A DNA stretch of 64,000 nucleotides, from assembly GCF_001672895.1 (NCBI RefSeq), contig NZ_LZKP01000172.1, positions 62,001-126,000 on the forward strand, in the 5' to 3' direction. This document shows positions 1-7,906 of the stretch, one piece after another. Numbering within the stretch: position 1 is the stretch's first letter; the number at the start of each line of letters is the position of its first letter. The stretch is from Mycobacterium sp. E740 (GTDB lineage Bacteria > Actinomycetota > Actinomycetes > Mycobacteriales > Mycobacteriaceae). A program made the translations under genes and the position numbers. The notes below the pieces were generated by a model. That model was not told the origin of the DNA. It worked only from the letters and a program-made list of their open reading frames with translations, and did no database searches.

Positions 1-316
1 CACCACTCGCCCAGTCGCCGGCCGAGTCGAGTCGACGGAACTCGCGCGTCAGCGCTGCTACCAGCAAGTGGGTTTTCGCCGGGAAATAGCGGTAAAGCGT
101 GCCGACGGCGATGCCGACCCGCTCGGCAACCGTCCGCATCTGAACCGCTTCGTAACCACCCGACGCAGCCACGGCCAAAGCTGCATCCAGAATCGTTTCC
201 CGGCGCCGTGCGGAGGCGCGCGAGCGCGACGCGCTAGCGGTCCGCTTCTCTCCAGCGAACGAGTTCGCTTCCGAGCGTCGGGTTTTGCCGTGGCTGCGAG
301 CCTGAGGGAAAGTCAT
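1..316 (-). CDS. TetR/AcrR regulator, KstR-like, C-terminus cut by window edge
   Basis: The 105 codons visible form the DNA-binding half of a TetR-family repressor. After a basic, Ser/Arg-rich leader, residues of about 37-85 form the helix-turn-helix, with segments RRRETILDAALAVAASGGY, VQMRTVAERVGIAVG and TLYRYFPAKTHLL. The wording closely resembles the mycobacterial cholesterol regulator KstR (GGYEAVQMR, AVGTLYRYFP), so this is a KstR-type paralogue. The ligand-binding half lies beyond the left edge. The ATG at 316 overlaps the TGA of the thioesterase gene by 4 bases (ATGA), so the two are probably co-transcribed and translationally coupled. The function of the pair is inferred only: perhaps control of an acyl-CoA or steroid pathway outside the window. 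Confidence 0.85.
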   Translation of the reverse strand, partial: MTFPQARSHGKTRRSEANSFAGEKRTASASRSRASARRRETILDAALAVAASGGYEAVQMRTVAERVGIAVGTLYRYFPAKTHLLVAALTREFRRLDSAGDWASG

Positions 317-828
317 GATGGCCCCGGGTCGAAACTGCCGCGGCGCGAGAACTGTTCCAGAAGATCGCCGAAAGCGCTGACATCGCCGTGTGCGGCGAAG
401 TGTTCGGGCCTGACTGCGACGAACACTGCATTGGCGGTGAAGCGGGTGATCCCACGCTCACCAGTGCCTGTCGCCGTGACGTGCAGCGCCCGTCCTTCAC
501 GAGAGGTGATGTGGGCAGTAATCCGGTGGGGCTGATGCAGGGGCACCGGCCGCAGATACTCCACCGTCAGGCTGCGAGTCACCGCCGGGGTGCCGGCGAC
601 CCACAATGTGAAGCCCAAGACGTCATCGCACGCGGCCGCCACGGCTCCGCCATGGGCCAGGCCTGGAGCCCCGATGTGGCGCTCGTCGAAAGTCACATCG
701 GAGTACACCGCGTCGCCGCTGCGGTGCACCACCAAACGCAGTCGGTGGGGATTGTCCGGGCCGCAACCCATGCACGTCGTTGTGTGCGAAGGTAACCGCT
801 CCGGCAGCGATGCGCTTCCTGGCACCAT
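313..828 (-). CDS. PaaI-like hotdog-fold thioesterase
   Basis: The protein of about 171 residues has the hotdog thioesterase pattern: a cysteine-containing N-terminal motif (CMGCGPDNPHRLRL), then GAPGLAHGGAVAAACDDVLG, whose His-Gly-Gly helix carries the usual catalytic Asp position, and a beta-sheet core ending VEYLRPVPL. Such enzymes hydrolyse acyl-CoA thioesters; the substrate cannot be read here. I chose the ATG at 828 because a GGAG lies just upstream and the conserved region starts soon after; in-frame ATGs further upstream add unconserved sequence inside the divergent promoter region. The stop codon overlaps the ATG of the downstream KstR-like regulator, suggesting a two-gene unit. Confidence 0.8.
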   Translation of the reverse strand: MVPGSASLPERLPSHTTTCMGCGPDNPHRLRLVVHRSGDAVYSDVTFDERHIGAPGLAHGGAVAAACDDVLGFTLWVAGTPAVTRSLTVEYLRPVPLHQPHRITAHITSREGRALHVTATGTGERGITRFTANAVFVAVRPEHFAAHGDVSAFGDLLEQFSRRGSFDPGPS

Positions 829-837
829 CACGCTCCA

Positions 838-868
838 ATACTGTCGGTTTCGCTTCGATACCGTTAGT
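838..868. promoter_or_regulatory. Direct repeat in divergent promoter region, possible TetR operator
   Basis: Between the thioesterase gene (minus) and the second TetR gene (plus) lie two 11-base repeats, ATACTGTCGGT at 838-848 and ATACCGTTAGT at 858-868, with 8 of 11 bases identical and spaced 20 bases apart, two helical turns. A TAGACT hexamer near 880 could serve as the -10 element for the rightward gene. Binding by either neighbouring TetR protein is inferred from position. The repeat does not look like the published KstR palindrome. Confidence 0.35.
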
Positions 869-928
869 ACCACACTGCTAGACTGCCAGGACAACATCGC
901 GTGAAAATCGACCGCCCGAGGTGAATGA

Positions 929-1621
929 GTGAGCAACAGTCAGTCAGCGCCAGTCCCTGACGATGACGTGGACCCGCGGCGCATCCGGTCACGCACCCGG
1001 CTGCTGGATGCTGCGGCAACGCTACTGAGCACCGGTGGGGTGGAAGCGGTCACTATCGATGCCGTCACCAAAGCATCCAAAGTGGCCCGAACCACGCTGT
1101 ACCGCCACTTCCACAGTTCGTCGCATCTGCTCGCAGCCACGTTCGAACGCCTACTTCCGCAAGTGACCACTCCGGCACCGACCAGCGGACCCCTCCGTGA
1201 GCAGCTGATCGAATTGCTCAGCCGCCAAGCCGCACTCTTCAACGACGCACCGCTGCATGTCACGACACTCGCGTGGCTCTCATTGGGGCCCACCGGCTCC
1301 ACTAACGAAGCGGATGAGCGCCACACATCCGGGGCGCTACGGGCCCGAGTCGTTGACCAGTACCGTCAACCATTTGACGCCATACTCACCAGCCCGAGAG
1401 CACAAGCCGAACTCGACGACTTCGACCGGGAACTGGCGCTCTGCCAACTCGTCGGACCACTCGCCTTCGCCCGAATGACCGGGCTTCGCACCATCACTCA
1501 CAATGACTGCGCGAACATCGTCGATGACTTCCTCGCCGCCCACCGCAAGACCGATAGCGACGCCAAAGAGTCGAAGATCGCCACCAAGAAGACGGGCCGC
1601 CCCGCGCGCTTAGCTCGCTAG
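929..1621 (+). CDS. TetR/AcrR family regulator
   Basis: A 230-residue regulator. Residues of about 18-65 are the TetR helix-turn-helix (RTRLLDAAATLLSTGGVEAV, IDAVTKASKVARTTLYRHF). The rest is a helical ligand-binding domain of normal length, followed by a basic tail (ATKKTGRPARLAR) that is unusual and resembles an extra AT-hook-like nucleic-acid contact. The GTG at 929 is the start that leaves the HTH at its usual distance from the N-terminus. The gene is transcribed away from the thioesterase/KstR-like pair, and the shared 100-base region is the obvious place for its operator. Ligand and targets are unknown. Confidence 0.85.
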   Translation: MSNSQSAPVPDDDVDPRRIRSRTRLLDAAATLLSTGGVEAVTIDAVTKASKVARTTLYRHFHSSSHLLAATFERLLPQVTTPAPTSGPLREQLIELLSRQAALFNDAPLHVTTLAWLSLGPTGSTNEADERHTSGALRARVVDQYRQPFDAILTSPRAQAELDDFDRELALCQLVGPLAFARMTGLRTITHNDCANIVDDFLAAHRKTDSDAKESKIATKKTGRPARLAR

Positions 1622-2123
1622 GCACAACGAAATCACAGCGTCCAGCCGGCTGGTCTTCGGGCCCTTTTCGCCTTCTCGCAAATCGCGTCGGCGATGGCAT
1701 CGAAGGACCGTTCGTCGCCATCATCGGCGAGGCCGTGCGCGCAGATTCCATGGGCATCCGCGTGACGATTCGTGCCGGCAAAGTGAGTGCACCACCTCAG
1801 TGTTCGGACCGCCGTTTCCCGCGTTGAGAACTCTTCCCCCTACGTCCGTGAGGTGTCTCGCGGGCAACCCCTCGCATCCGCGGTCTCGCAATCCTTGGGA
1901 CGCGGGGTGTCTGCGCCGCGGATCTTTATCCGGATATCGTCCGTCGTTAAGTGATCGTGCTTATTGGCAGAGGGGTCGAATTCCGAGTGGGGTGAATGCC
2001 CAAATCAGAGGTCTGTTCGAGGGCGAGTTTGTTCGCTGCGTCGCAAGCGCTGGCTGTCGGTGTCTCTTGATAAGACTGTTGCGAGCTGACTGCGTACCTG
2101 TGGTCAACAGGCAGGAGGATCCG
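1622..2123. other. 500-base stretch without a convincing gene
   Basis: No intact gene is supported here. One plus-strand frame around 1690-1790 reads like natural protein (GIEGPFVAIIGEAVRADSMG) but has no start codon in context and runs into a stop, so it may be a decayed gene fragment. The segment from about 1800 to 2123 stays open in the frame of the next gene, but it is Arg/Pro/Ser-rich and unconserved in character. It more likely holds the promoter of the DUF1508 gene, whose ribosome site AGGAGGA is at about 2113-2119. Confidence 0.4.
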
Positions 2124-2447
2124 ATGTACTTCAAGGTCACGGTCACTGGTGACGCCAACCGCTATCCCACGTGGGCCTTGTACGGCGACAACCATGAGAT
2201 GGTCGCCTGGGCAGGCGAAGGCTTCGAATCGCAAGCCAACGCCACCAGAGCGGCAAATGCCTTCAAGTCCGGCGGGTCCGCAGCACGGTATGAGACATTC
2301 CAGGACGTCGGCGGAAGCTGGCGGTGGCGCGCATGGCGGTCGAGTGACAAAGTTGCCGCCTCAGGTGAGTCGTTCGCCAGCTCTTACAACGCGGAGCGCG
2401 CCGCCGAGAACGTGCGGGCGAACGCGCCGTATGCGACTGGGCCCTGA
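2124..2447 (+). CDS. DUF1508/YegP-like tandem-repeat protein
   Basis: A small protein of 107 residues made of two copies of a roughly 45-residue beta-rich unit, each shaped like the YegP (DUF1508) repeat: a strand such as YFKVTVTG, an aromatic W-A-L or W-R-W-R-A strand, then an AS/AW-G-E-x-F turn and a helix with Asn/Ala residues (ATRAANAFKSG; NAERAAENVRANA). Family members are small stand-alone proteins without an established biochemical role. The start at 2124 follows a strong AGGAGGA site; the open frame extends far upstream without conservation. It lies directly upstream of the TIGR02391-like gene with a 9-base gap, so the two are probably one transcript. Confidence 0.7.
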   Translation: MYFKVTVTGDANRYPTWALYGDNHEMVAWAGEGFESQANATRAANAFKSGGSAARYETFQDVGGSWRWRAWRSSDKVAASGESFASSYNAERAAENVRANAPYATGP

Positions 2448-2456
2448 GCTGCGTAC

Positions 2457-3335
2457 ATGGGTGACAATGACGATCTGAAGTTGAATCCACGGTTCCTGCG
2501 GCGAGCAGCGGAACAGGTGCGCGACTTTGAGCGGGCGTTCAGCGCCCTGCTCGAGCTGTGTCAGTTCACCGCTGGGCTTCGGGCGATGGCTGGTCCCGAC
2601 CTGCCTGACGAGGTACTTGCCGGCTACGCCAGTCTGCCCGCCGTGACACCGAGATCTGATGTGTCAGACGACGAATGGGTGGCGGCGAAGGGCCGCTGCT
2701 CACGGACAGCTGGCCGTATTGCGCATCTTCCCGACATCACCGGTGTGCGGATATCCCGCCCGGGATTCGGCGGTCCGGTTAACCCGTTCGAGATGTGGAT
2801 AACTGTCACCCAGCCGCACTCGCTCGTACAGCCGGACGACATCCTCGCCGCGTCCGAACACACCATCGGCATCCTTGAATCGATGGTCGACCGTGTCGAT
2901 GTCACCGGCGACATCAGCATCGAGGATATGCACCCTTTGGTCTGGGGCGCGGCTCGAGGCCAATGGCGCATCGAGTTGTACCGCGAAGCGGTGTCATCCG
3001 CCGTGGGCGCTGTCATCGACCACGTCCGCCAGCTCACCCGAAGGACTGACCTCGACGACAAGGACGTTTTCACGCAGGCCTTCTCGCAGAGTCCACCCAA
3101 GGCTGGTGCTCCGCGATTGCGCTGGCTCGGAGGTAATCAAGACCAGACCGTCATATCGATGAACCGCGGCTTGTTGAGTTTCTCGACGGGCGTCCATGCT
3201 GCGATCCGAAACCCAACCACCCACGACCGGACGCAGCTATCGGCGCAGGAGGCCGCCGAGAGGCTCGCCGCTTTAAGCCTTCTGGCGACTTGGGTGGAGA
3301 AGTGCAGGCTCGACAGCGTCGACGCCACGCAGTGA
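2457..3335 (+). CDS. TIGR02391 (Ymh)-family protein with HEPN-like RNPxxH motif
   Basis: A 292-residue soluble protein. The last 90 residues match my memory of the TIGR02391/Ymh family: LRWLGG then QDQTVISMNRGLLSFSTGVH, then AAIRNPTTHD, then an Ala-rich helix ending LSLLATWVEKC. The motif R-N-P-T-T-H has the R-x4-H spacing of HEPN ribonucleases, so an RNA-cleaving or tRNA-binding role is possible but unproven. The N-terminal 200 residues contain helical segments and a mixed alpha/beta part (DITGVRISRPGFGG) that I do not recognise. It follows the DUF1508 gene by 9 bases and precedes the recombinase module. Related proteins occur in phage and defence islands. Confidence 0.65.
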   Translation: MGDNDDLKLNPRFLRRAAEQVRDFERAFSALLELCQFTAGLRAMAGPDLPDEVLAGYASLPAVTPRSDVSDDEWVAAKGRCSRTAGRIAHLPDITGVRISRPGFGGPVNPFEMWITVTQPHSLVQPDDILAASEHTIGILESMVDRVDVTGDISIEDMHPLVWGAARGQWRIELYREAVSSAVGAVIDHVRQLTRRTDLDDKDVFTQAFSQSPPKAGAPRLRWLGGNQDQTVISMNRGLLSFSTGVHAAIRNPTTHDRTQLSAQEAAERLAALSLLATWVEKCRLDSVDATQ

Positions 3336-3404
3336 ACAATCACTCGCGAGAACTCAAGCGCTGGAACCGCCGCCGCGAAATCCATCTGAGGCACAGCGAT
3401 ACGG

Positions 3405-4847
3405 TCAGCGGGCTCTTTCGGCGATGTAGGCGGTCCAGTCGCGGGCAGCAAGTCTGGCCCAGTCGGCGGCGTTTTTGTCGGTGAGCCCGAGCAGTTCGGC
3501 CAGGACTGGTGCGGGCATGTCGCCGGAGAGGTGGAAGAGGGTCGCTTTGCGGTTCTCGTAGGGCTTGATCCCGATGGCGACGAGCTGGGAGCGGATGTTC
3601 TCGGTGGCGAGGTGCGCTGCAGGGTTGCCGCCGGGGAACAGCCAGCCGGTTCCGCGTGAGGCGTAGAGGCTTTTGCCGCGGTGCTCGAGGTGCTCACGGA
3701 TGAGGTCGTCGAGGAGCGGCGGCATCTGGACTGGAATCTTGCTGAAGGTGACGTGCACGGCCCGGTCGTCGGTGATCGCGACCTGACTGGTGCGCATGGC
3801 GACGATGCGTGAAAGCGGCTGTGCGAACAGCAATGTGAGCAGGCCCGCAATTCGTGTATAACGGCGCACGGTCGTGTCGTGCAGCAGACGCTCTACGGCC
3901 GCCCACCGCTGCGTATCGGAGACGGTTACTGAGGGCGGTGACTGCGGGACGTCGGGGACTCGGAGTTTGGTGTTGGTGCGGGATTGGCGTAGCCAGACGA
4001 TGAAGGCGTACTCATGGTTCAGCATCCTGCCGACGTGTTCTTGGTAGCGCTCCAACAGATCCTGGGTCGCGGTCGCCGCACTGGCGTCATGGCGGGCGAG
4101 GAAGCCCACGAACTCGATCGCGACGCGGATGCGCCGTCGACACGCATCGGCCATCGACTTGGTCAACCGGTCTTCACGGGCGGCCTTGCGCATTCCTCGC
4201 AGCACCTGCCAGTGCGCGAATCGGCGAATCAAGGCGGCGTCCTCGGCGGGCAGTTCGGCGACGATGTCTTCGATCCAGGGCAGCATCCGTTCGATGCGGA
4301 TGTCGAACGGTTCCAGGACACCGACCGCGACGAGAAGACTGCGAAGGTAGTCGTGGGCACGATCCGAGGGCAGGGTGCGGAAGGTGTCGTGGCTGATGTC
4401 GACCGCGCCGCAAGCCATCTGCCCGAGAAGTTGGGGGCCGATGCCAGGTTTCTTGCGCAGCCACCACAGCCCTGTTTGTGGGCGTTCGGAGTTCACCAGC
4501 TCGTCGAAGACCGGCCGCAATTGGCGGTGAATCTGGCCGGTCGTCGGGTCGGCGAGCAAGTCGCTGAGGCGTTCACGCAGGAAGCATCGCGCGCACCGAT
4601 TGTGCCCGTAGGGATGGTCTTCGCGCCCGCATTCGCGGCACCCGAAGATCGACTCGACACCGGCACATGACGCGCACACCACCGTCTCGCCGCGTCGCCA
4701 TGCCAGCGGCCGCACGACATGGCAGCCCGGACAGGTTTCGGGGTGGTAGTGCCGCCTGCGACGGCAGCCGACACAAATGCGACACCCATGCGTCAGCCGG
4801 GTCAGGTAGTTGGTGCTTGCGCACTCCCAGCAGGCTCGTCGATTCAC
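3405..4847 (-). CDS. Zinc-ribbon tyrosine recombinase-like protein, catalytic residues degenerate
   Basis: About 480 residues. The first 90 contain a chain of cysteine pairs (CWEC, CRICVGC, CPGC, CASC, CREC, CARC), that is, several zinc ribbons. The C-terminal half has the layout of a tyrosine recombinase but with substitutions: the usual H-x-L-R becomes YENRK, the LGH motif becomes LGL, and the region normally holding the Tyr reads ARDWTAYI. It is probably a DNA-binding partner rather than an independent recombinase. The GTG at 4847 overlaps the stop of the HTH gene (GTGA); the frame upstream of it is just the shadow of that gene. It forms a three-gene unit with the HTH protein and the intact integrase. 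Confidence 0.7.
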   Translation of the reverse strand: MNRRACWECASTNYLTRLTHGCRICVGCRRRRHYHPETCPGCHVVRPLAWRRGETVVCASCAGVESIFGCRECGREDHPYGHNRCARCFLRERLSDLLADPTTGQIHRQLRPVFDELVNSERPQTGLWWLRKKPGIGPQLLGQMACGAVDISHDTFRTLPSDRAHDYLRSLLVAVGVLEPFDIRIERMLPWIEDIVAELPAEDAALIRRFAHWQVLRGMRKAAREDRLTKSMADACRRRIRVAIEFVGFLARHDASAATATQDLLERYQEHVGRMLNHEYAFIVWLRQSRTNTKLRVPDVPQSPPSVTVSDTQRWAAVERLLHDTTVRRYTRIAGLLTLLFAQPLSRIVAMRTSQVAITDDRAVHVTFSKIPVQMPPLLDDLIREHLEHRGKSLYASRGTGWLFPGGNPAAHLATENIRSQLVAIGIKPYENRKATLFHLSGDMPAPVLAELLGLTDKNAADWARLAARDWTAYIAERAR

Positions 4848-5176
4848 TCGTTGTCGCCGGGGCGGCGGATCCTGGCGCGGATCGGCCGCAGGTCGCCGAT
4901 CCCGGGCCCGCTGTCGTTGACTGCGGGTGCCTCGCGGATCTGTTCTTGGGCGAGCTCGAACAGATCGTTGGGGGTGCACGCCAGGATGTCGCACAGCGCC
5001 GCCAGCAGGTCGAGATTGATGCGCTGTGGAGGCTTGGTAGCGATCCGGTGAACCATCTGTCGGGAGATCTCCACGCCACGTTCGTGCAGCGGTGCGACGA
5101 GGTCGGTGGTGGCGAACATGCCGTTCTCGGCCATCAGGCGGCGCAGGTTCCACCGGAGGACGGTTCTAGTGCTCAT
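4844..5176 (-). CDS. XRE-like helix-turn-helix protein of the recombinase module
   Basis: A 110-residue protein with a Cro/XRE-like helix-turn-helix in residues 1-75: WNLRRLMAENGMF, then LVAPLHERGVEISRQMVHRI, then INLDLLAALCDILACTPNDLFEL, which is the usual ending of this fold. The C-terminal 35 residues are acidic then basic and unstructured. The ATG at 5176 lies inside the last codons of the upstream integrase (11-base overlap), and its stop overlaps the GTG of the zinc-ribbon recombinase, so the three proteins are made from one message. A role in regulating the module or helping the recombinases assemble is inferred. Confidence 0.8.
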   Translation of the reverse strand: MSTRTVLRWNLRRLMAENGMFATTDLVAPLHERGVEISRQMVHRIATKPPQRINLDLLAALCDILACTPNDLFELAQEQIREAPAVNDSGPGIGDLRPIRARIRRPGDNE

Positions 5177-6287
5177 CCTGGCTCCCTTCAGTCGTCGCGG
5201 ATCCGTAGACGCGGCGCAGCGCCGCCTGCAACGTTTTGGTCTTGAAGTCGTTGGACACCGAGGTGTAAATCGCGGTGGTCGAGGCGTAAGAATGTCCGAC
5301 CTGCTCGGTAACGAACCGTTCCGGGTAACCGAACTCGATCAGGTGGGTCACATAGGAGTGCCGCAGGCAGTGCAGGGTGAGGTCTTGAGGCAGACCGGCC
5401 TGCGCCCGCAAGTAGGCGAATCGCTTGTCCATTTGCTTGGTCGCCACCCGCTGCCGACGCTCAGTCAGCCACAACTCTTGACGGCTGCCGGGACTCAGAA
5501 GCGGCCGGGCTTGATCGACCCATTGGCGCAGTCCGTCGATCACCCAGTCGAACTCGGGAACGGCCAGCACCGTGCGACGCCGAGGGGCGCTGCCGCGGCT
5601 GGACTTGGCATACCGGACGTGGACGGCGCCGAACGTTCCCCACGCCGGCATCCGCGGGTTGGGACGCAGGTCGGCCACGTCGAGGTAGCACAGCTCTCGA
5701 CGGCGTAACCCGAAGGCGTAGGCCGTCTTGATCATCTGCGCGTCGCGCAACGCCGCCAACGCGCCTTTGCGACCCGAACGCGCAATGATGTCCACTCGAT
5801 CGGCAAGGAACGCGAACAACGTTTCCACCTCGTCGTAGGTGAACGGCCGGCGGGCGGGCTTGCCCTCGTATTCGACCAGATGCGCCGCGGTGTTGAAGTC
5901 ATGGCAGACCTGCGACGGGATCCTTTCGAACCGCTGCTCGCACTGCGAGATCCAGCCATAACGGCCATCGAGTAGGTAGTCACAAAACAACCGCAGCGTC
6001 ATGTGGTAGCCGCGAATTGTCGAGGGCGCCTTGCGGTTGTTTCCCGACATCAGAGCCGCCGTGAAGTCCTCGACATCGCCGGCCGTCCAATCCCACGGAT
6101 GCGTCTCGGCGAACGCAGCGAACCGTCGCACGAACGCCAATCGCGATTCGATCGTGGCCTCGGCAAGCAGCCGGGACTTCTGCTGGCGTCGCCACCCCGA
6201 CAGCATCGCTTCAAAGACCGCGGACGGTTCATCAAGATGGACCACGCCCGCGGCGAGAACGAGGTGCGCCGAACCTGGAACGCTCAA
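5166..6287 (-). CDS. Tyrosine-type site-specific recombinase/integrase
   Basis: A 373-residue recombinase with an intact catalytic set: the first Arg in AYAFGLRRRELCYLD, HCLRHSYVTHL for the His-x-x-Arg, VGHSYASTTAIY for the second His and the nucleophilic Tyr. The N-terminal 150 residues form the SAM-like core-binding domain (RRFAAFAETHPWDWTAGDVE). Translation probably starts at TTG 6287, because TGGAGG lies 7 bases before it; no ATG fits better. It is the first gene of the integrase-HTH-zinc-ribbon recombinase unit and presumably supplies the cutting activity. It is distinct in sequence from the tRNA-adjacent integrase at 11.4 kb. Confidence 0.85.
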   Translation of the reverse strand: MSVPGSAHLVLAAGVVHLDEPSAVFEAMLSGWRRQQKSRLLAEATIESRLAFVRRFAAFAETHPWDWTAGDVEDFTAALMSGNNRKAPSTIRGYHMTLRLFCDYLLDGRYGWISQCEQRFERIPSQVCHDFNTAAHLVEYEGKPARRPFTYDEVETLFAFLADRVDIIARSGRKGALAALRDAQMIKTAYAFGLRRRELCYLDVADLRPNPRMPAWGTFGAVHVRYAKSSRGSAPRRRTVLAVPEFDWVIDGLRQWVDQARPLLSPGSRQELWLTERRQRVATKQMDKRFAYLRAQAGLPQDLTLHCLRHSYVTHLIEFGYPERFVTEQVGHSYASTTAIYTSVSNDFKTKTLQAALRRVYGSATTEGSQDEH

Positions 6288-6315
6288 CTGAAGGCCTCCA
6301 GACGGTCAACTCACA

Positions 6316-6330
6316 GTTGTCAATGTCAAC
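6316..6330. promoter_or_regulatory. Imperfect palindrome upstream of the recombinase module
   Basis: GTTGTCAATGTCAAC reads almost the same on both strands (12 of 15 positions) and lies 29 bases upstream of the TTG start of the integrase gene. On the minus strand it contains two overlapping TTGACA hexamers, so it could be an operator for the module's HTH protein placed on a -35 element. Both the partner and the effect are inferred. Confidence 0.35.
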
Positions 6331-6431
6331 GGCAAGTTACCACGATCTGGGCCGAAATCGCTCATCAGCACAAACGGGAAATGGTTCAATGGCGGCTTGG
6401 CGGCTCTCGCCCCAAGCGCCACCCGCGTGCG

Positions 6432-6446
6432 TCAACTTTAAGTTGA
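6432..6446. promoter_or_regulatory. Perfect 7+1+7 palindrome in intergenic region
   Basis: TCAACTTTAAGTTGA is a perfect inverted repeat of 7-base arms around one base, in the 262-base gap between the recombinase module and the 411-codon hypothetical gene. It is AT-rich compared with its surroundings and shares the TCAAC/GTTGA half-site with the palindrome at 6316-6330, so the same HTH protein might bind both. No other feature is visible in this gap. Confidence 0.35.
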
Positions 6447-6549
6447 TTGGCGATCTTCTGGCCCGGAGTGCAAGAGGTGTGTGGATCCGACTTTGAGCAG
6501 GGACTTGATGTGATGCGGCAGCGCCGAGGTGCATTGACCCTGCGGCAAC

Positions 6550-7785
6550 GTGGCAGAGGATGAGGCGATGAGCGCCCGCGAGTTCCGCGACGACGACACC
6601 GGCTACATGGAGTGGCTCAGCGAGCACCCCGCTGGCTACGTGATCAACATCAGGCGTAATCACAGCCCGACCGACGCGCGCGTTCACCGTGCCGGCTGCT
6701 CGACGATCAGCGTCCGGCAGCAGGGCGGCAAGGGATCATGGACTGACCAATACGTGAAAGTCTGTGCGGAGCACGTGATCGGGATCGAACAGTGGGCGGC
6801 CGAACACGTAGGAGTGCCGATCTCGAGGTGCAGGGCGTGCCGTCCTGGCCAAGACGTGCCTCCGCGTGTCCTCGGCACGGAGACAGAGACCGCAGCTTCG
6901 AGCTCTGATCACGCAGCCCGCTTTGAGATCCACGGACCGGACGGTGAGGTCGTCCAGGCGTGGGCCGACGACTACATCCGATTCGAGCGCCAACATCGGC
7001 CTGACTGGCAGGAGCGCTTGCGTTCGGCTATCAAGTCCCGTTGCAGGCAACTGGCGCCTGCAGGGGGACAGGTGCTACATGCCACATTCTTTGGCGAGAA
7101 GGACGACAGGGCAGACGTCGAAAACGTCGTGCTCTACGGCATCGACTCCTTCGCAGTGGCTGGCGCCAACGGAATCCGCTTCGAACTCGCTGGTGCCGCC
7201 ACACCAGCTCCGGATGGTGCCGTGTATCCGTTTGGGTACCGCTACGCACTTCGGTCGCGGTCTTGCAGCTTCGACGGTTGGCAGGAGGGTCGGCAGCTCG
7301 CAGCGTTCGGCTGGACGGACCTGGGCGCGTTCGCCGGCGAAAAGCTGGCAGCACAGGTGTGGTTAGCGGTTGCCCGCGGACAGGTCAAGGTGGCTGAGTC
7401 CGTCTGCGATCGAGGGACGGCTTTCGCGGTCAAGGTCGAGGTGCGACCTCCGCGTAGGCATCGGCGCGTGTTAGGCAATCTGGTCAAGGGGGTCGTGGAC
7501 GGTGTGGTCGCTGCATTCCAGGCCCACACTGACACGACGATCGTGCACGAGGTCGCATCGCGGCTCGCAATGAGTCTCGCAGCCGACCCCGCAGACATAG
7601 AACGCCACCTGCTTGATCAACGCCGCGCTGTGCTCGGCTCGGTGCCGCGACTCGTCCGCTTGTCTAACGACGGTGTCGTTTGGGCACCTGCCGACGAGTT
7701 CTGCGTCGCCGGCGAGCTACTCCGGGTTGAACCGATAGATGAGCACTGGTCGATTCGGGGCGAGGTCGTCGAAGTCTCCCGCTGA
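6550..7785 (+). CDS. Hypothetical protein with N-terminal His/Cys domain
   Basis: A 411-residue protein I cannot name. Residues of about 18-100 form a compact domain of a type seen in actinobacterial hypothetical proteins: GYVINIRRNHSP, then VHRAGCSTIS, then YVKVCAEHV, a helix with IEQWAAEHVG, and CRACRPG. The conserved His/Cys residues suggest metal binding. Residues 140-411 include an Arg-rich helix, a beta-rich segment (HATFFGEKDDRADVENVVLY) and a C-terminal helix pair; no catalytic motif is evident. GTG 6550 or ATG 6568 could start it. There is no signal peptide or membrane segment. It stands alone on the plus strand within the accessory region, consistent with cargo. Confidence 0.6.
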   Translation: MAEDEAMSAREFRDDDTGYMEWLSEHPAGYVINIRRNHSPTDARVHRAGCSTISVRQQGGKGSWTDQYVKVCAEHVIGIEQWAAEHVGVPISRCRACRPGQDVPPRVLGTETETAASSSDHAARFEIHGPDGEVVQAWADDYIRFERQHRPDWQERLRSAIKSRCRQLAPAGGQVLHATFFGEKDDRADVENVVLYGIDSFAVAGANGIRFELAGAATPAPDGAVYPFGYRYALRSRSCSFDGWQEGRQLAAFGWTDLGAFAGEKLAAQVWLAVARGQVKVAESVCDRGTAFAVKVEVRPPRRHRRVLGNLVKGVVDGVVAAFQAHTDTTIVHEVASRLAMSLAADPADIERHLLDQRRAVLGSVPRLVRLSNDGVVWAPADEFCVAGELLRVEPIDEHWSIRGEVVEVSR

Positions 7786-7906
7786 CATACGGTGCGATGC
7801 AGGTTGCTCGGGCTTCGTAGGTCGCCCTGCCGTGGGTCTCGGACTGTCTTTACGAATGTGGCCGTGGTGGTGGACTTATCCAGCTGCCAGTTCATAGGTT
7901 GCAGAC

